Assembly (NCBI GenBank): GCA_903820035.1
Contig: CAIJFT010000241.1
Span: 34,525-98,524 of the forward strand
DNA length: 64,000 nucleotides
Source of the DNA: an uncultured Opitutia bacterium
GTDB lineage: Bacteria > Verrucomicrobiota > Verrucomicrobiia > Opitutales > Opitutaceae
Direction of reading: 5' to 3'
Part shown: positions 36,539-45,433 of the stretch, one piece after another
Layout: each line of letters begins with the position of its first letter
Position numbering within the stretch: the stretch's first letter is position 1
Notes under the pieces: model-generated
Databases searched by the model: none
Told to the model about the DNA's origin: nothing
What the model saw: only the letters and a program-made list of their open reading frames with translations
Program-made: the position numbers and the translations under genes

Positions 36539-37945
36539 ATGAATCTCCTGATGAATTCCCCTATGGCCCCCTGCCGTCTGATCCTGCTCCCGGTCCTGCT
36601 CGGCCTCGCCACCGTCCTGAGCCCGGCCGCCACCGCTCCGCGTCCGCCCAACATCGTGCTCATCGTCGCCGACGACCTCGGCTACGCCGACGTGCGCTTC
36701 AACCCGCAGCATCCGCCGGAGGTCACGACCCCAAACCTGGATCATCTCGCCCGGGAGAGCGTGATTTTCCGGCAGGGCTACGTCACCGGACATGTCTGCT
36801 CGCCGACCCGCACCGGCCTCATGACCGGACGTTACCAGCAGCGCCTCGGCCTCTACACCGCGGGGGAAGCCGGTTCCGGCGTGCCGATGAAGGAAAAGAT
36901 TTTCCCGCAGTTCCTCCAACCCGCGGGTTACATCTCGATGCAGATCGGCAAGTGGCATCTCGGCCCGACGCCCGAATGGAGCCCGGCCCTACGCGGTTTC
37001 GACGAGGTCTTCGGCTTTCTCGGCCGCGGCGCGCACGACTACTACAAGCTCAACGATCCCGACGATCCGATCTACCGCGGCACGACCCCGGTGAAGCTCG
37101 ACGGCTACCTGACCGACCACTTCGGCCGCGAGGCGGTGGCTTTCATTGAGCGGCAAAAGGCCAAACCCTTCTTCCTCTACCTCGCGTTCAACGCCGTCCA
37201 TGCCCCGCTGCAGGCGCCCGCCGACGAGATCGCGCGCTTCAACACCGGTAATGCCACCCGCAATACGCTCCTCGCGATGGGCAAGCGGATGGACGACGCC
37301 ATCGGGCACGTCGTCGCCAAACTCAAAAGCGAGGGCCTCTGGGAGAACACGCTGCTTTTCTTCATGAGCGACAACGGCGGCCCGCTGGCCCAATCGGCCG
37401 ACAACACTCCATTGCGCGCGGGAAAACACTCCGACTACGAGGGCGGCATCCGGGTGCCCTTCCTCGTCTGCTGGCCCGGCCGGTTCAAACCCGGAGAAAG
37501 CCAGGCCGTCGTCAGCTCGCTCGACATTCTGCCCACGGCGCTGGCCGCGGCCGGCGTCGCGGTCCCGACCGAAAAGCCGCTCGACGGAAAAAACCTCCTC
37601 CCCCTGCTCCGCGGCGAAACGCCGCCCGCCCCGCGCACCTTGTTTTGGAGCGCCGGCAGCGATGAAGGCTGGTGGGCCGTGCGCTCCGGCGACTGGAAGC
37701 TCGTCGGCGAGAAAGAAAAGATCGGGCTATTCGATCTGAGCAAGGATGTCTCCGAAAAGAACAACCTCGCGAAAGCCATGCCGGAAAAAGTCGCCGAGCT
37801 CACCCGGCTCCACGACGCGTGGCTCACGGAAATGCCGAATCCCATCAAAGCCGGCGGCAAACGCTACGGCATGGAAGGTCCCGCCGGCAGCCCGCCGAAA
37901 AAGGCCAAGGCCGATCGCAAAAAGAAGAACGCCGTCGTGCCATGA
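36539..37945 (+). CDS. Secreted sulfatase (family S1)
   Basis: About 468 residues from ATG 36539; ATGs at 36551 and 36563 would shorten the leader only. The signal peptide is CRLILLPVLLGLATVLSPAA. Formylglycine site CSPTR at C87, then TGLMTG; metal motif IVADDLGYADV and FFMSDNGGPLA; IGKWHLGP holds the conserved Lys/His. The C terminus is lysine-rich (PPKKAKADRKKKN), as in several sulfatases of this operon. It is the arylsulfatase-A-like type. Start and stop are tightly coupled to neighbours: 4 bp after the GH3 stop and 4-bp overlap (ATGA) with the next sulfatase. Confidence 0.94.
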   Translation: MNLLMNSPMAPCRLILLPVLLGLATVLSPAATAPRPPNIVLIVADDLGYADVRFNPQHPPEVTTPNLDHLARESVIFRQGYVTGHVCSPTRTGLMTGRYQQRLGLYTAGEAGSGVPMKEKIFPQFLQPAGYISMQIGKWHLGPTPEWSPALRGFDEVFGFLGRGAHDYYKLNDPDDPIYRGTTPVKLDGYLTDHFGREAVAFIERQKAKPFFLYLAFNAVHAPLQAPADEIARFNTGNATRNTLLAMGKRMDDAIGHVVAKLKSEGLWENTLLFFMSDNGGPLAQSADNTPLRAGKHSDYEGGIRVPFLVCWPGRFKPGESQAVVSSLDILPTALAAAGVAVPTEKPLDGKNLLPLLRGETPPAPRTLFWSAGSDEGWWAVRSGDWKLVGEKEKIGLFDLSKDVSEKNNLAKAMPEKVAELTRLHDAWLTEMPNPIKAGGKRYGMEGPAGSPPKKAKADRKKKNAVVP

Positions 37946-39519
37946 GGCGCACGTCCCTCCTCCCGCTGGTCGCACTCTTTGCCACCGGACTCCTCTGCGC
38001 CACCCCGGCAGCGAAACCGGTCAACCTGCTCTTCATCATGACGGACCAGCAGCGCTGGGACGCCCTGGGCTGCGCCGGTAATCCGGTGCTGAAAACGCCG
38101 AACCTCGACCGGCTCGCCGCGGAAGGCGCCAGGTTCTCGAAGTTCTACTCGGCGTGTCCCGTCTGCGTGCCCGCGCGCACCGTCATCCTCACCGGTCACG
38201 CGCTCGAATCGAACCACGTCTGGACTAATCTCAACGTCACCACTTCCGAGCTGCCCGCCGCCTTCCTCTCGTTCGACCAGGTCCTGCTACGTCAGGGCTA
38301 CCGCGGCGAATACTACGGCAAGTGGCACGCGCCGTATCAGCTCGCGCTCGATTACACCCGTCCCGTCCGCTGGCTTAACGGCAAGTCACGGCCGCCGGGC
38401 AGCAAGGCCGATAAGTCGGACGCCGACGCCTATCGCGACTACGTCCGTAAAAATGTTCCCGCGCACCCGGCCGCATCCGGCCAACTGCGGCAGAAGAACG
38501 GGGTCTGGCCCTACACGCCGATCCCGCTCGATGAAAACTTCGGCAAGGCCGCCGCCGTCAAACCCTCGCAGGCCGAAGCCTACGGCCGGCTGGACATCCC
38601 CGCGGAACACAGCAGCACCGCCTACACCGCCAAGGAAGGCCTCGAGGCCCTGGAGCGGCTCAAGGACGGCCCGTTTACGTTGACGCTTTCCCTCGATCCG
38701 CCGCATCCGCCGATGATGGTATCAGAGCCCTATTACAGCCGGTACCCGCCGGATCGGATTCCGCTGCCAGTGAGTCTGGCTGATCCGCGGACCAACTCGC
38801 CCTACGCCGACCGCGCCAAATCCGCCGAGGATGCCCGCTACCGCGAGCCGCAGAACATCCGGCAGATGACGTCGATCTACTACGGCATGGTGACGGAGGT
38901 CGACGACTGGGTCGGCAAAATCCTCCACCGCCTCGACGAGCTCGGCCTGACGCAGAACACCCTCGTCGTCTTCACCAGCGATCACGGCGAGGAGCTCGGC
39001 GACCACGGCCTGCACGGTAAGTTCGTTTTTCACGAGGGCTCCGTCCGCGTGCCGTTGCTGCTGCGTTTGCCCGGCGTCATCCCCGCCCGCACCGTCATCG
39101 ACGCGCCGGCCTCGCACCTCGATCTGTTCGCCACGATTCTCGATTACCTCGGGCAAGCGCCGCGCCCCACCGAGGGCGGTAGCTTGCGTCCGCTGATTGA
39201 TCGACGGGAGAGCGGGGCCGGCCGCATCGCCGTCTCCGAGTGGCCCGCCGCGCAGGTACCCGGTTTCATGGTGACCGACGGACGCTGGAAATTCCTTTTC
39301 GGCCGGACCGCCCACGCCAAGTCACTCGACGCGCTCTACGATCTCGCGAACGACCCGCACGAGTTGAACAACCTCATCGGCCGCAATCCCGACCGCGAGC
39401 GCCACCGCGGCGAAGCCACGCGGATGAAGACATTGCTCACCGACTGGCTGGCGCGCCTCCATTCTCCGCTCCTCACCACCGTGCAGGAGCGGCCGGTGAT
39501 CGCCCGCAGTGCACCGTGA
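37942..39519 (+). CDS. Secreted sulfatase (family S1)
   Basis: A 525-residue protein starting at ATG 37942, which overlaps the previous stop. The signal peptide ends near ATPAAK. Here the nucleotide-binding-like N-terminal motif is LLFIMTDQQRWDALGCAG, the form seen in choline-sulfatase and iduronate-2-sulfatase-like groups. The formylglycine site is CVPAR at C75. The metal site is VVFTSDHGEELGDHG, and YGKWHAPY carries the conserved Lys/His. It clearly belongs to another S1 subfamily than its neighbours, which fits removal of sulfate from a different ring position. Substrate is unknown. Confidence 0.94.
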   Translation: MRRTSLLPLVALFATGLLCATPAAKPVNLLFIMTDQQRWDALGCAGNPVLKTPNLDRLAAEGARFSKFYSACPVCVPARTVILTGHALESNHVWTNLNVTTSELPAAFLSFDQVLLRQGYRGEYYGKWHAPYQLALDYTRPVRWLNGKSRPPGSKADKSDADAYRDYVRKNVPAHPAASGQLRQKNGVWPYTPIPLDENFGKAAAVKPSQAEAYGRLDIPAEHSSTAYTAKEGLEALERLKDGPFTLTLSLDPPHPPMMVSEPYYSRYPPDRIPLPVSLADPRTNSPYADRAKSAEDARYREPQNIRQMTSIYYGMVTEVDDWVGKILHRLDELGLTQNTLVVFTSDHGEELGDHGLHGKFVFHEGSVRVPLLLRLPGVIPARTVIDAPASHLDLFATILDYLGQAPRPTEGGSLRPLIDRRESGAGRIAVSEWPAAQVPGFMVTDGRWKFLFGRTAHAKSLDALYDLANDPHELNNLIGRNPDRERHRGEATRMKTLLTDWLARLHSPLLTTVQERPVIARSAP

Positions 39520-39548
39520 GCCTCCGCTTCGCCCCGTTCCATTTCCCC

Positions 39549-41114
39549 ATGTTGAAACCGCCGCTCTTTTGTCTGCTGTGGCTGCTCGCCGTGACCGCTG
39601 CGCCTGCACCGCACGCCCAAGCCGCCCCGCCGCCGCCGAATCTTGTTTTCATCCTCATCGACGACATGCCTTGGTTCGGCACCCCGGTGCGCATGAGTCC
39701 GGATCGCCCCGACTCGGCGATGGCGTTCCGCCACATGCCCAACGTCGAAAAGCTCGCCACGCAGGGTATGACGTTCCGCAACGCCTACGCCGCCGCCGGC
39801 ATGTGTGGTCCGTCCCGTTGCTCGATCCAAACCGGCATGATGACCGCCCGCCACCTCTACAGCGGCAACGGCGGCTTCGGCGAGAAGACGGACGGCACCG
39901 TGAACTATATGAGCCGCGGCCAGGACGCCGCCCGCCCGCTACTCCAGCCCGAACCGCAGGGGAACATCCGGTTTCCGTCGATCGGCGACCTGTTCAAATC
40001 CGCCGGCTACGCCACGGCGCATTTCGGCAAGTGGCACTTGTACGGCGGCGGTCCGGCGCGGCACGGCTACGACGAAAGCGATGGCGACACCGACAATAAG
40101 ACCTGCCAGCCCGTCGACGCGGCCACGGGGCAACGCTCCGACACCTCGGACGACCCGAAGCTCATGTTCAGCATCACCCGACGCAGCGTCGATTTCATCG
40201 CGCGACAGGCGAAGGCCGGACGTCCCTTCTTTCTGCAGATTTCCCACTACGCCACCCACGCCCGCTATCAGGCGACGAAACCGACGCTGGCCAAATACCA
40301 GCAGAGCCCGGCGTTCGCCAAAATCACGAACCCGCGCGAACGCCAGAACGCCATCCTCGGCGCCGCCATGGTCGAGGATCTCGACACCGCGATCGGCCGG
40401 GTGCTCCAACAACTCGACACCCTCGGACTCGCCGCCAACACCTATGTCGTCGTCACGACCGACAACGGCTACCGCACCTGGAACGAAGGCTCCGATCCGT
40501 TGCGCGGAGGAAAGTGGTGGCTCTGGGAATGCGGCATCCGCGTCCCGCTCATCGTGCGCGGTCCGGGCATCGCCCCCGCGTCGCGCAGCCACCTCAACGT
40601 CGTCGGCTACGACCTCTTGCCGACCTTCGCCGACCTCGCCGGCGCCTCCGCCAAACTCGGGCCGAACCTCGACGGCGTAAGTTTCAAGCGCTTCCTCCTC
40701 GGCGGGACGCCGACCGAGCAGGATCTCAACCGCCCGCTCTACTTCCATTATCCCCATTACCGCATTTCCCCGCCGGCCTCCGCGCTCATCGTCGGCGACA
40801 CGAAGGTGATGCACTGGTACGAATGGCCGGACCAGCGCTTCGTCTACGACCTCGGTCGCGACCTCGCGGAGAAGCATAACCTTGCCGCCGCCGATCCCGA
40901 CCGTACGGCTAAGCTCGAGCAACAGTTGATGGACGGCCTGAAATCCGTCGGCGCCTATTTCCCCAAGCCCAACCCCTCGGCCGACCCGAAGGCCAAACGC
41001 TACGATCCCGCCAACCTGGCCGATCAGGGCGAAGCCGGCGACCCCGAAGCCGGCCCGGCCGAGGCCGCTCCGCCGGGCACGAAAAAGAACGGCAAAGCCA
41101 AAAAGAAGTCATGA
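39549..41114 (+). CDS. Secreted sulfatase (family S1)
   Basis: A 521-residue protein; the ATG at 39549 gives the signal peptide PPLFCLLWLLAVTAAPAPHA. The metal motif is FILIDDMPWFGTPVR, an unusual variant of the D-D-L-G-x-G pattern. The formylglycine site is CGPSR at C86, the classic CxPSR form. FGKWHLYGGG and VVVTTDNGYRTWNEG complete the active site. The C terminus is a Lys/Pro/Ala-rich tail (TKKNGKAKKKS). It is 29 bp after the previous gene, and its stop overlaps the next start (ATGA). Confidence 0.94.
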   Translation: MLKPPLFCLLWLLAVTAAPAPHAQAAPPPPNLVFILIDDMPWFGTPVRMSPDRPDSAMAFRHMPNVEKLATQGMTFRNAYAAAGMCGPSRCSIQTGMMTARHLYSGNGGFGEKTDGTVNYMSRGQDAARPLLQPEPQGNIRFPSIGDLFKSAGYATAHFGKWHLYGGGPARHGYDESDGDTDNKTCQPVDAATGQRSDTSDDPKLMFSITRRSVDFIARQAKAGRPFFLQISHYATHARYQATKPTLAKYQQSPAFAKITNPRERQNAILGAAMVEDLDTAIGRVLQQLDTLGLAANTYVVVTTDNGYRTWNEGSDPLRGGKWWLWECGIRVPLIVRGPGIAPASRSHLNVVGYDLLPTFADLAGASAKLGPNLDGVSFKRFLLGGTPTEQDLNRPLYFHYPHYRISPPASALIVGDTKVMHWYEWPDQRFVYDLGRDLAEKHNLAAADPDRTAKLEQQLMDGLKSVGAYFPKPNPSADPKAKRYDPANLADQGEAGDPEAGPAEAAPPGTKKNGKAKKKS

Positions 41115-43084
41115 AGTCCCCGACCGCATTCACCGTCCTCGCCGCCCTGACGCTCGGGCTCGCGCTCGCACTTCCGCCGGCCTCCGCCGCCGCGGCGCGC
41201 CCACCGAACGTTGTCTACCTCCTCGCCGACGACCTCGGTTGGGGCGACCTCAGCCGGAACGGCGGGCGGATCGCCACCCCTGCGATCGACCAGCTCTTCG
41301 CCCGCGGGGTCGAACTGAACAACTTCATGGGCTGGTGCGTCTGTTCGCCGACCCGCGCGATGCTGCTCACGGGCCGACATCCGTTTCGGGTCGGCACCGG
41401 ACCGGAGGTGGGAGGTGAACTTGCCGCCGCGGAGACGACGATCGCCACGGGATTCAAGGTGAACGGTTATCGCACCGGCATCTTCGGCAAGTGGCACAAC
41501 GGCTACGAACCGGACACGCCGGAGTACCGCGCGGCGTTTGCCGAGGCGTGGAAATCCATGCCGAACAAAAAACTGGAGGGTGGACTGGGCGTAAACGCGC
41601 ACGGCTTTGACGAGGCATGGATCTACTACGGAGGCGGCGCCGACTATTTCACCCGACGCACCGTCGAGGGCCGGGGTCCGGTCAGTTGGTGGCACAACCG
41701 GGAATTTCGCCCCCGCGATGTCGGCTATACGGAGGACCTGGTCGTCCGGCACGCCCTCGACTTCATCCGCGAAAACAAAGAGGCCCCCTTCTTCTGCTAT
41801 GTGCCGTTTCATCTCGTCCACGCTCCGCTCCAGGCCAAGGACGAGGACCTCGCGGAGGTCGATCCGCAGCTTGCGGCCGGATTGCCCGCCGCCAGCCCGA
41901 AGGTCTCCGCCGCGGAAAAGCGCACCCACGCCGCCATGCTCCGCGCCCTTGACCGGAATGTCGCGACCATCGTCGCCGAACTCGAACGGCTTGGCCTGAG
42001 CGAAAATACGATTCTCGTTTTCACGAGCGATAACGGCGCGATGGAAGCCGGCAGCAGTCTACCGCTCCGCGGCGCCAAACACACGATCTACGAAGGCGGG
42101 GTACGGTTGCCCACCGTCATCCACTGGCCCAAGGGCGGCCTCGCCGGCGGCACCAAGTGGGACGGCCTTTGCGGTTCGCTCGACATGTTCCCGACGCTGA
42201 TGGCCATGACCGATTCCACGATGCCGGCCACGCGCCCGCTCGACGGCAAAAATATCTGGCCCGCCCTGCAGGCCCGCACGACCAGCCCCGTTGAAAGCTA
42301 TTACTGGGCCTGGCACGGACAGGACGCCATCCGCACCTCCCGCTGGAAGCTCCATCGCTTCTACGATCGCTTCGAGCTGTATGACATCCGCCACGACGAA
42401 GGTGAGACCACGGACCTCACCGGGGCCAACCCCGCGGTGGTGCGGGAACTCGTCGCCCAAATGGACGCTTGGAACGCGTCGCTCGGCACCGCACTCTCAC
42501 ACCGCCCCACGTCCTTCGCGCTGGATGCGAATCCGGAACCTTCCGGCGAGGTGCTGGAGGTGACCGTGACGGTTACGCCTGACGCCCACGCGCGGGACAC
42601 CCTGGTCGTCCCGTTTGCCGGACTTCAGGGCACCCACGTGGCCACGGATTACGTTGAATTTGATATCGCCTGCGCGCCCGGCAGCCCGGCCTCGGGCTTC
42701 TACTACACTCCCTTCAAAGGGAATGACACGAAGGCGTTTGCGCTCAGCTTCAAGCGAGGCGACGGCGTGGATCAATTTGGCCGCGAACAGGCGGGTGGCC
42801 CCGTGATCAGGCCGGGCCCCGGCCGGTGGGAACATCGTGTCGTCGGCCTCAGTAGCAGCGCTCCGGGCGCGCTGCCGCGACACGGCATGGTGTTCAAAGG
42901 CGGTAAGCCCGGCACATATAAGATCTACCTCGACAACCTGCGCATCCGACACGGCGACGGTTCCACCACGCCGATTTGGTCCGACGCAAGACACACCCGA
43001 GCGCGCGCAATCGAAGACTCGGCCGCCTTCAAAAATATCAGCGTCCGCGCCGTCCCGCGGCCGCTCTGGAGCGGCACGCCGTAA
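41111..43084 (+). CDS. Secreted sulfatase with extra C-terminal beta-sandwich
   Basis: A 657-residue protein, the last gene of the operon. The signal peptide is VLAALTLGLALALPPASA. Formylglycine site CSPTR at C78; metal site LLADDLGWGDLSRNG and VFTSDNGAMEAG; FGKWHNGY. The sulfatase domain ends near residue 460. The remaining ~190 residues (VLEVTVTVTPDAHARDTLVV ... GKPGTYKIYLDNLRIRHGDG) look like a beta-sandwich of the carbohydrate-binding type, not seen in its neighbours. This extension could anchor the enzyme to the polymer and is a point of novelty. A structured element and a long non-coding gap follow the stop. Confidence 0.93.
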   Translation: MKSPTAFTVLAALTLGLALALPPASAAAARPPNVVYLLADDLGWGDLSRNGGRIATPAIDQLFARGVELNNFMGWCVCSPTRAMLLTGRHPFRVGTGPEVGGELAAAETTIATGFKVNGYRTGIFGKWHNGYEPDTPEYRAAFAEAWKSMPNKKLEGGLGVNAHGFDEAWIYYGGGADYFTRRTVEGRGPVSWWHNREFRPRDVGYTEDLVVRHALDFIRENKEAPFFCYVPFHLVHAPLQAKDEDLAEVDPQLAAGLPAASPKVSAAEKRTHAAMLRALDRNVATIVAELERLGLSENTILVFTSDNGAMEAGSSLPLRGAKHTIYEGGVRLPTVIHWPKGGLAGGTKWDGLCGSLDMFPTLMAMTDSTMPATRPLDGKNIWPALQARTTSPVESYYWAWHGQDAIRTSRWKLHRFYDRFELYDIRHDEGETTDLTGANPAVVRELVAQMDAWNASLGTALSHRPTSFALDANPEPSGEVLEVTVTVTPDAHARDTLVVPFAGLQGTHVATDYVEFDIACAPGSPASGFYYTPFKGNDTKAFALSFKRGDGVDQFGREQAGGPVIRPGPGRWEHRVVGLSSSAPGALPRHGMVFKGGKPGTYKIYLDNLRIRHGDGSTTPIWSDARHTRARAIEDSAAFKNISVRAVPRPLWSGTP

Positions 43085-43149
43085 TCCCACCCGCTGCAAA
43101 CCGCGGAGATCCGGCCCGACCACGGCTTGCCCGCGGTACGAAGAAGCGG

Positions 43150-43218
43150 TGGACAGGTTCGCCTTGCGAAGGCGGTAGGTTGGAGCGCCGGACCCCAGCG
43201 TGGCGCTTCCCCTGTCCA
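43150..43218. repeat. Three-way-junction structured element
   Basis: An outer 8-bp stem TGGACAGG (43150-43157) with CCTGTCCA (43211-43218) encloses two hairpins: CGCCTT/AAGGCG with loop GCG (43160-43174) and AGCGCC/GGCGCT (43184-43207). It begins 65 bp after the last sulfatase stop. It may be a 3'-end mRNA structure, a small RNA or a dispersed intergenic repeat. Only the fold potential is seen. Confidence 0.45.
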
Positions 43219-43336
43219 AGCGGCTTGCCCCAAGCGGCAGGAAGCGATTGGGAGTCTAAAATCACCTCTGAGATCGGGCGGGATCCGTGCACTTTTGCCC
43301 CCCAGCCGTCCCGTGAGAATACCCCTAGAGCGAAAA

Positions 43337-43355
43337 TGGCGCAACCGCAGGGAGT
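43337..43355. repeat. Possible attachment-site remnant matching tRNA-Arg 3' end
   Basis: The 19 bases match 63924-63942 (the CCA-end of tRNA-Arg, read on the plus strand) at 17 positions, in the same orientation, and both are preceded by an A-rich run. This is the arrangement expected for the distal end of an island that entered at the tRNA 3' end. No integrase is present, so it remains a hypothesis. Confidence 0.4.
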
Positions 43356-43953
43356 TTGATTTCACCTTTTAGGATTCCGCTTGTTGCTGTTCTGTTGCTT
43401 AACTTTTTTCCGGCCAAGACCGGCTGATTTTCGCTCTTCTCGCAAACCAGACCACGCAGTCGCCCGGGCTTCCCGGGGCCTTGCTGAATCCATGTCGCCG
43501 ATACTCCCGGTCGCATCCACTCGCGCAACCCCGGCGGCGTACCGGGAAAAGGTGAGATCGCCATGGCGGTCGCACTGGATCGATCAACCGGAAAGCGCTG
43601 CGCCGTTACGGATTTCATCTCACCTGGACTGCACGTTAGAATCATTCTCGCATGAACGGCGCAGATACTGAGTTCTCCGCCTGGAGGGGCGGCCGGAGAG
43701 CACCGGCACGCAGTTCGTGCCGCGACTTTGCGCGGAGTGTGGCGATTGAAGTGCCGCTCTGTTTGTAGGTGTCAAATATCGAAGGTCAGGGAGCTTCACC
43801 GTCCCCCGAGCTCGCGGCGATCAACCGCAAAGAGGGTTTAAAAACGGGGAAGAGCTGGGCGCCGGTGGATTCGCGGATCGATGCAACGGTGCCAAGACCG
43901 CCGGTGCGAACCGCATTCCGTTTCCGCCAGGCGGGCCGCCTCCCCTCTTTTCC

Positions 43954-45258
43954 TCAAGGCCCGACGGCGGAATCACTCTTTCGCCATAGATCGGCCATCG
44001 CAAAAAGCGGGTTGTGTCCGAGGTAATCGCGGTTCGGAACGTTCTTTCCGTTCGGCTTGCGGCGTAAAAGCGTTTGGTCGCCGAGCATCGGATGATAGAA
44101 TTCCCATAACGTTCCAGTGCGGGCGAAATCGAGGGCAGTCGCATCCAGCGCCTTTTCGAGCAGCAGCCGTGCGGCGTCTGGACGACCGTAGCGCAGGCAA
44201 CCGCGCGCCGCCCAGTAGGTCATGCAGTTCCACGCCGGACCACGCCACATGCGCAGTTCGAATTTCGGGTCGGACATCGCGACGGTCGCAATTGGATGCG
44301 GCGCAAAAAACTCCCGCGGATTCAAGACGTGCTCGTCGATCACCCGCTTTGCCTGCTCCGGCGTGGCCGCGCCGACGACGACGGGCCACATGCCCTCCAA
44401 CGTGAGATGGCGATGGTCGGGCCTCCGCACCGTCCAACGGTCGTAGAAAAAACCCGTCGTCGGCTCCCAGAGTTCAGTCCGGATGAATTTTCGGATCTCG
44501 GCGGCTTTGGTTTCCCACGCCGCAATGGGTCGCTGGAGTTTCCGGCTCCACTGCGCGGCGTGGTCGTAGAGCAGATAGAGATGGGCGCAGGCGTCGACGC
44601 ACGCTTCGGGCGCCGGCGGGCGTTCGTCGTAACGGACGCCCTCGTCCATGCCGCTCTCCCACGTGTTGGCGATAATATCGAGATAGTAGAATCCGCCGGT
44701 CGGCACGCGGCGTTTCGCCTCGAACCAGCCGATTTGTTTTTCCAGCGCGTCGAGGCATTCGCCGAGAAACGCGGTGTCGCCCGACTGCGCGACGTAGGCA
44801 TCAGCCGCCATCACCCAGATCGGCGGGAAACCTTTGAAATCCTTCCACGACGCTTTGCCCGCGACGCTAAACTGGATGATGCCCGGGATGAGACCGTCGG
44901 CCTGCTGACCCGCGAGTTCGTTGCGGATCTGGTTGCGCACGTGCTCGGGCGCCGCGCGGAGGACGTCGAGGCGTTCGTGCGTGAGATCAATGTGGCCGAA
45001 TACCCGTCCGTCCTGATAGCCGGGACCGATCGATTGATAGGGATATTTGAAGTGGGCGACGGCCGGCAGGACGCTCTCCCCGTGCAGGTCGGCGAGATAC
45101 AGCAGCATCGACTTCCACGCGGGCTTGATCGGCTGCGAGGTTTCGCGCACCAGCGCGTCGCGCAGCGCCGCACCCTCAATGGTGCGAAAATCAGCCGCCC
45201 GCGCCCCGACGGCGCCCGCGAACAACGCCAGGCCAATTCGAATCATTCGGATGTCCAT
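43954..45258 (-). CDS. MGH1-type (GH37/GH63-like) glycoside hydrolase, copy 2
   Basis: A 434-residue secreted protein (signal MIRIGLALFAGAVGARA) predicted as an (alpha/alpha)6 barrel. Diagnostic motifs are NTWESGMDEGVRYDE (the WxSGxD acid site of GH63/MGH1 proteins), MWRGPAWNCMTYWAARGC, and GTLWEFYHPMLG (the E..YxPxxG base site). Family members act on terminal glucose, trehalose or other alpha-linked sugars; the sugar here is unknown. It is a close paralogue of 48792-50144, with a block of ~10 residues missing. It is the last gene of the minus-strand unit, 175 bp after the pectate-lyase-like gene, with two hairpins between. Confidence 0.88.
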   Translation of the reverse strand: MDIRMIRIGLALFAGAVGARAADFRTIEGAALRDALVRETSQPIKPAWKSMLLYLADLHGESVLPAVAHFKYPYQSIGPGYQDGRVFGHIDLTHERLDVLRAAPEHVRNQIRNELAGQQADGLIPGIIQFSVAGKASWKDFKGFPPIWVMAADAYVAQSGDTAFLGECLDALEKQIGWFEAKRRVPTGGFYYLDIIANTWESGMDEGVRYDERPPAPEACVDACAHLYLLYDHAAQWSRKLQRPIAAWETKAAEIRKFIRTELWEPTTGFFYDRWTVRRPDHRHLTLEGMWPVVVGAATPEQAKRVIDEHVLNPREFFAPHPIATVAMSDPKFELRMWRGPAWNCMTYWAARGCLRYGRPDAARLLLEKALDATALDFARTGTLWEFYHPMLGDQTLLRRKPNGKNVPNRDYLGHNPLFAMADLWRKSDSAVGP

Positions 45259-45310
45259 TTGTGAATTCAGGGTCCCTGGTCGCTTGATTGAAACAGATAC
45301 GGTCGCCCGG

Positions 45311-45325
45311 CCCGGTCGACGACCG
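45311..45325 (-). promoter_or_regulatory. Intra-operon hairpin upstream of MGH1 copy 2
   Basis: CCGGTC and GACCGG pair around a 3-base loop, about 50 bases upstream of the MGH1 start codon at 45258. It may attenuate or process the transcript between the pectate-lyase-like gene and the second MGH1 gene. Confidence 0.3.
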
Positions 45326-45405
45326 GCCCACCTGCGGGGACCGGTCGCACCGCATCGTCGACGACACGCCCGGTGAACGGCCTCACGTCGGCCGGGACAG
45401 CACTC

Positions 45406-45423
45406 GCGGCGCCGCCGGGCGCC
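45406..45423 (-). terminator. Strong hairpin after the pectate-lyase-like gene
   Basis: CGGCGCC and GGCGCCG pair in a perfect 7-bp stem around GCCG, starting 11 bases after the stop at 45434. There is no uridine tract, so it could be a partial terminator or an mRNA-stability element rather than a full stop. Confidence 0.4.
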
Positions 45424-45433
45424 GGCGATGCGA

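Larger units (their letters stand above)
43085..43953. other. 869-bp non-coding gap between convergent operons
   Basis: Small open frames here do not look like proteins. Two elements stand out: a three-stem structure at 43150-43218 and, at 43337-43355, a 19-base segment that matches the 3' end of the tRNA-Arg gene at 63924 in 17 positions. The length is unusual for this window, where most convergent gaps are about 100-200 bp. Confidence 0.6.

Noticed and set aside
29658..43084. SusCD-type polysaccharide utilisation locus
   Set aside because: The operon has a TonB receptor, but no SusD-like lipoprotein. The receptors here are stand-alone, so the SusCD label would mislead.
43381..43671. Small plus-strand frame in the 869-bp gap
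   Set aside because: No start context, no signal peptide and no protein-like pattern. The same holds for the overlapping minus-strand frame at 43325-43645.
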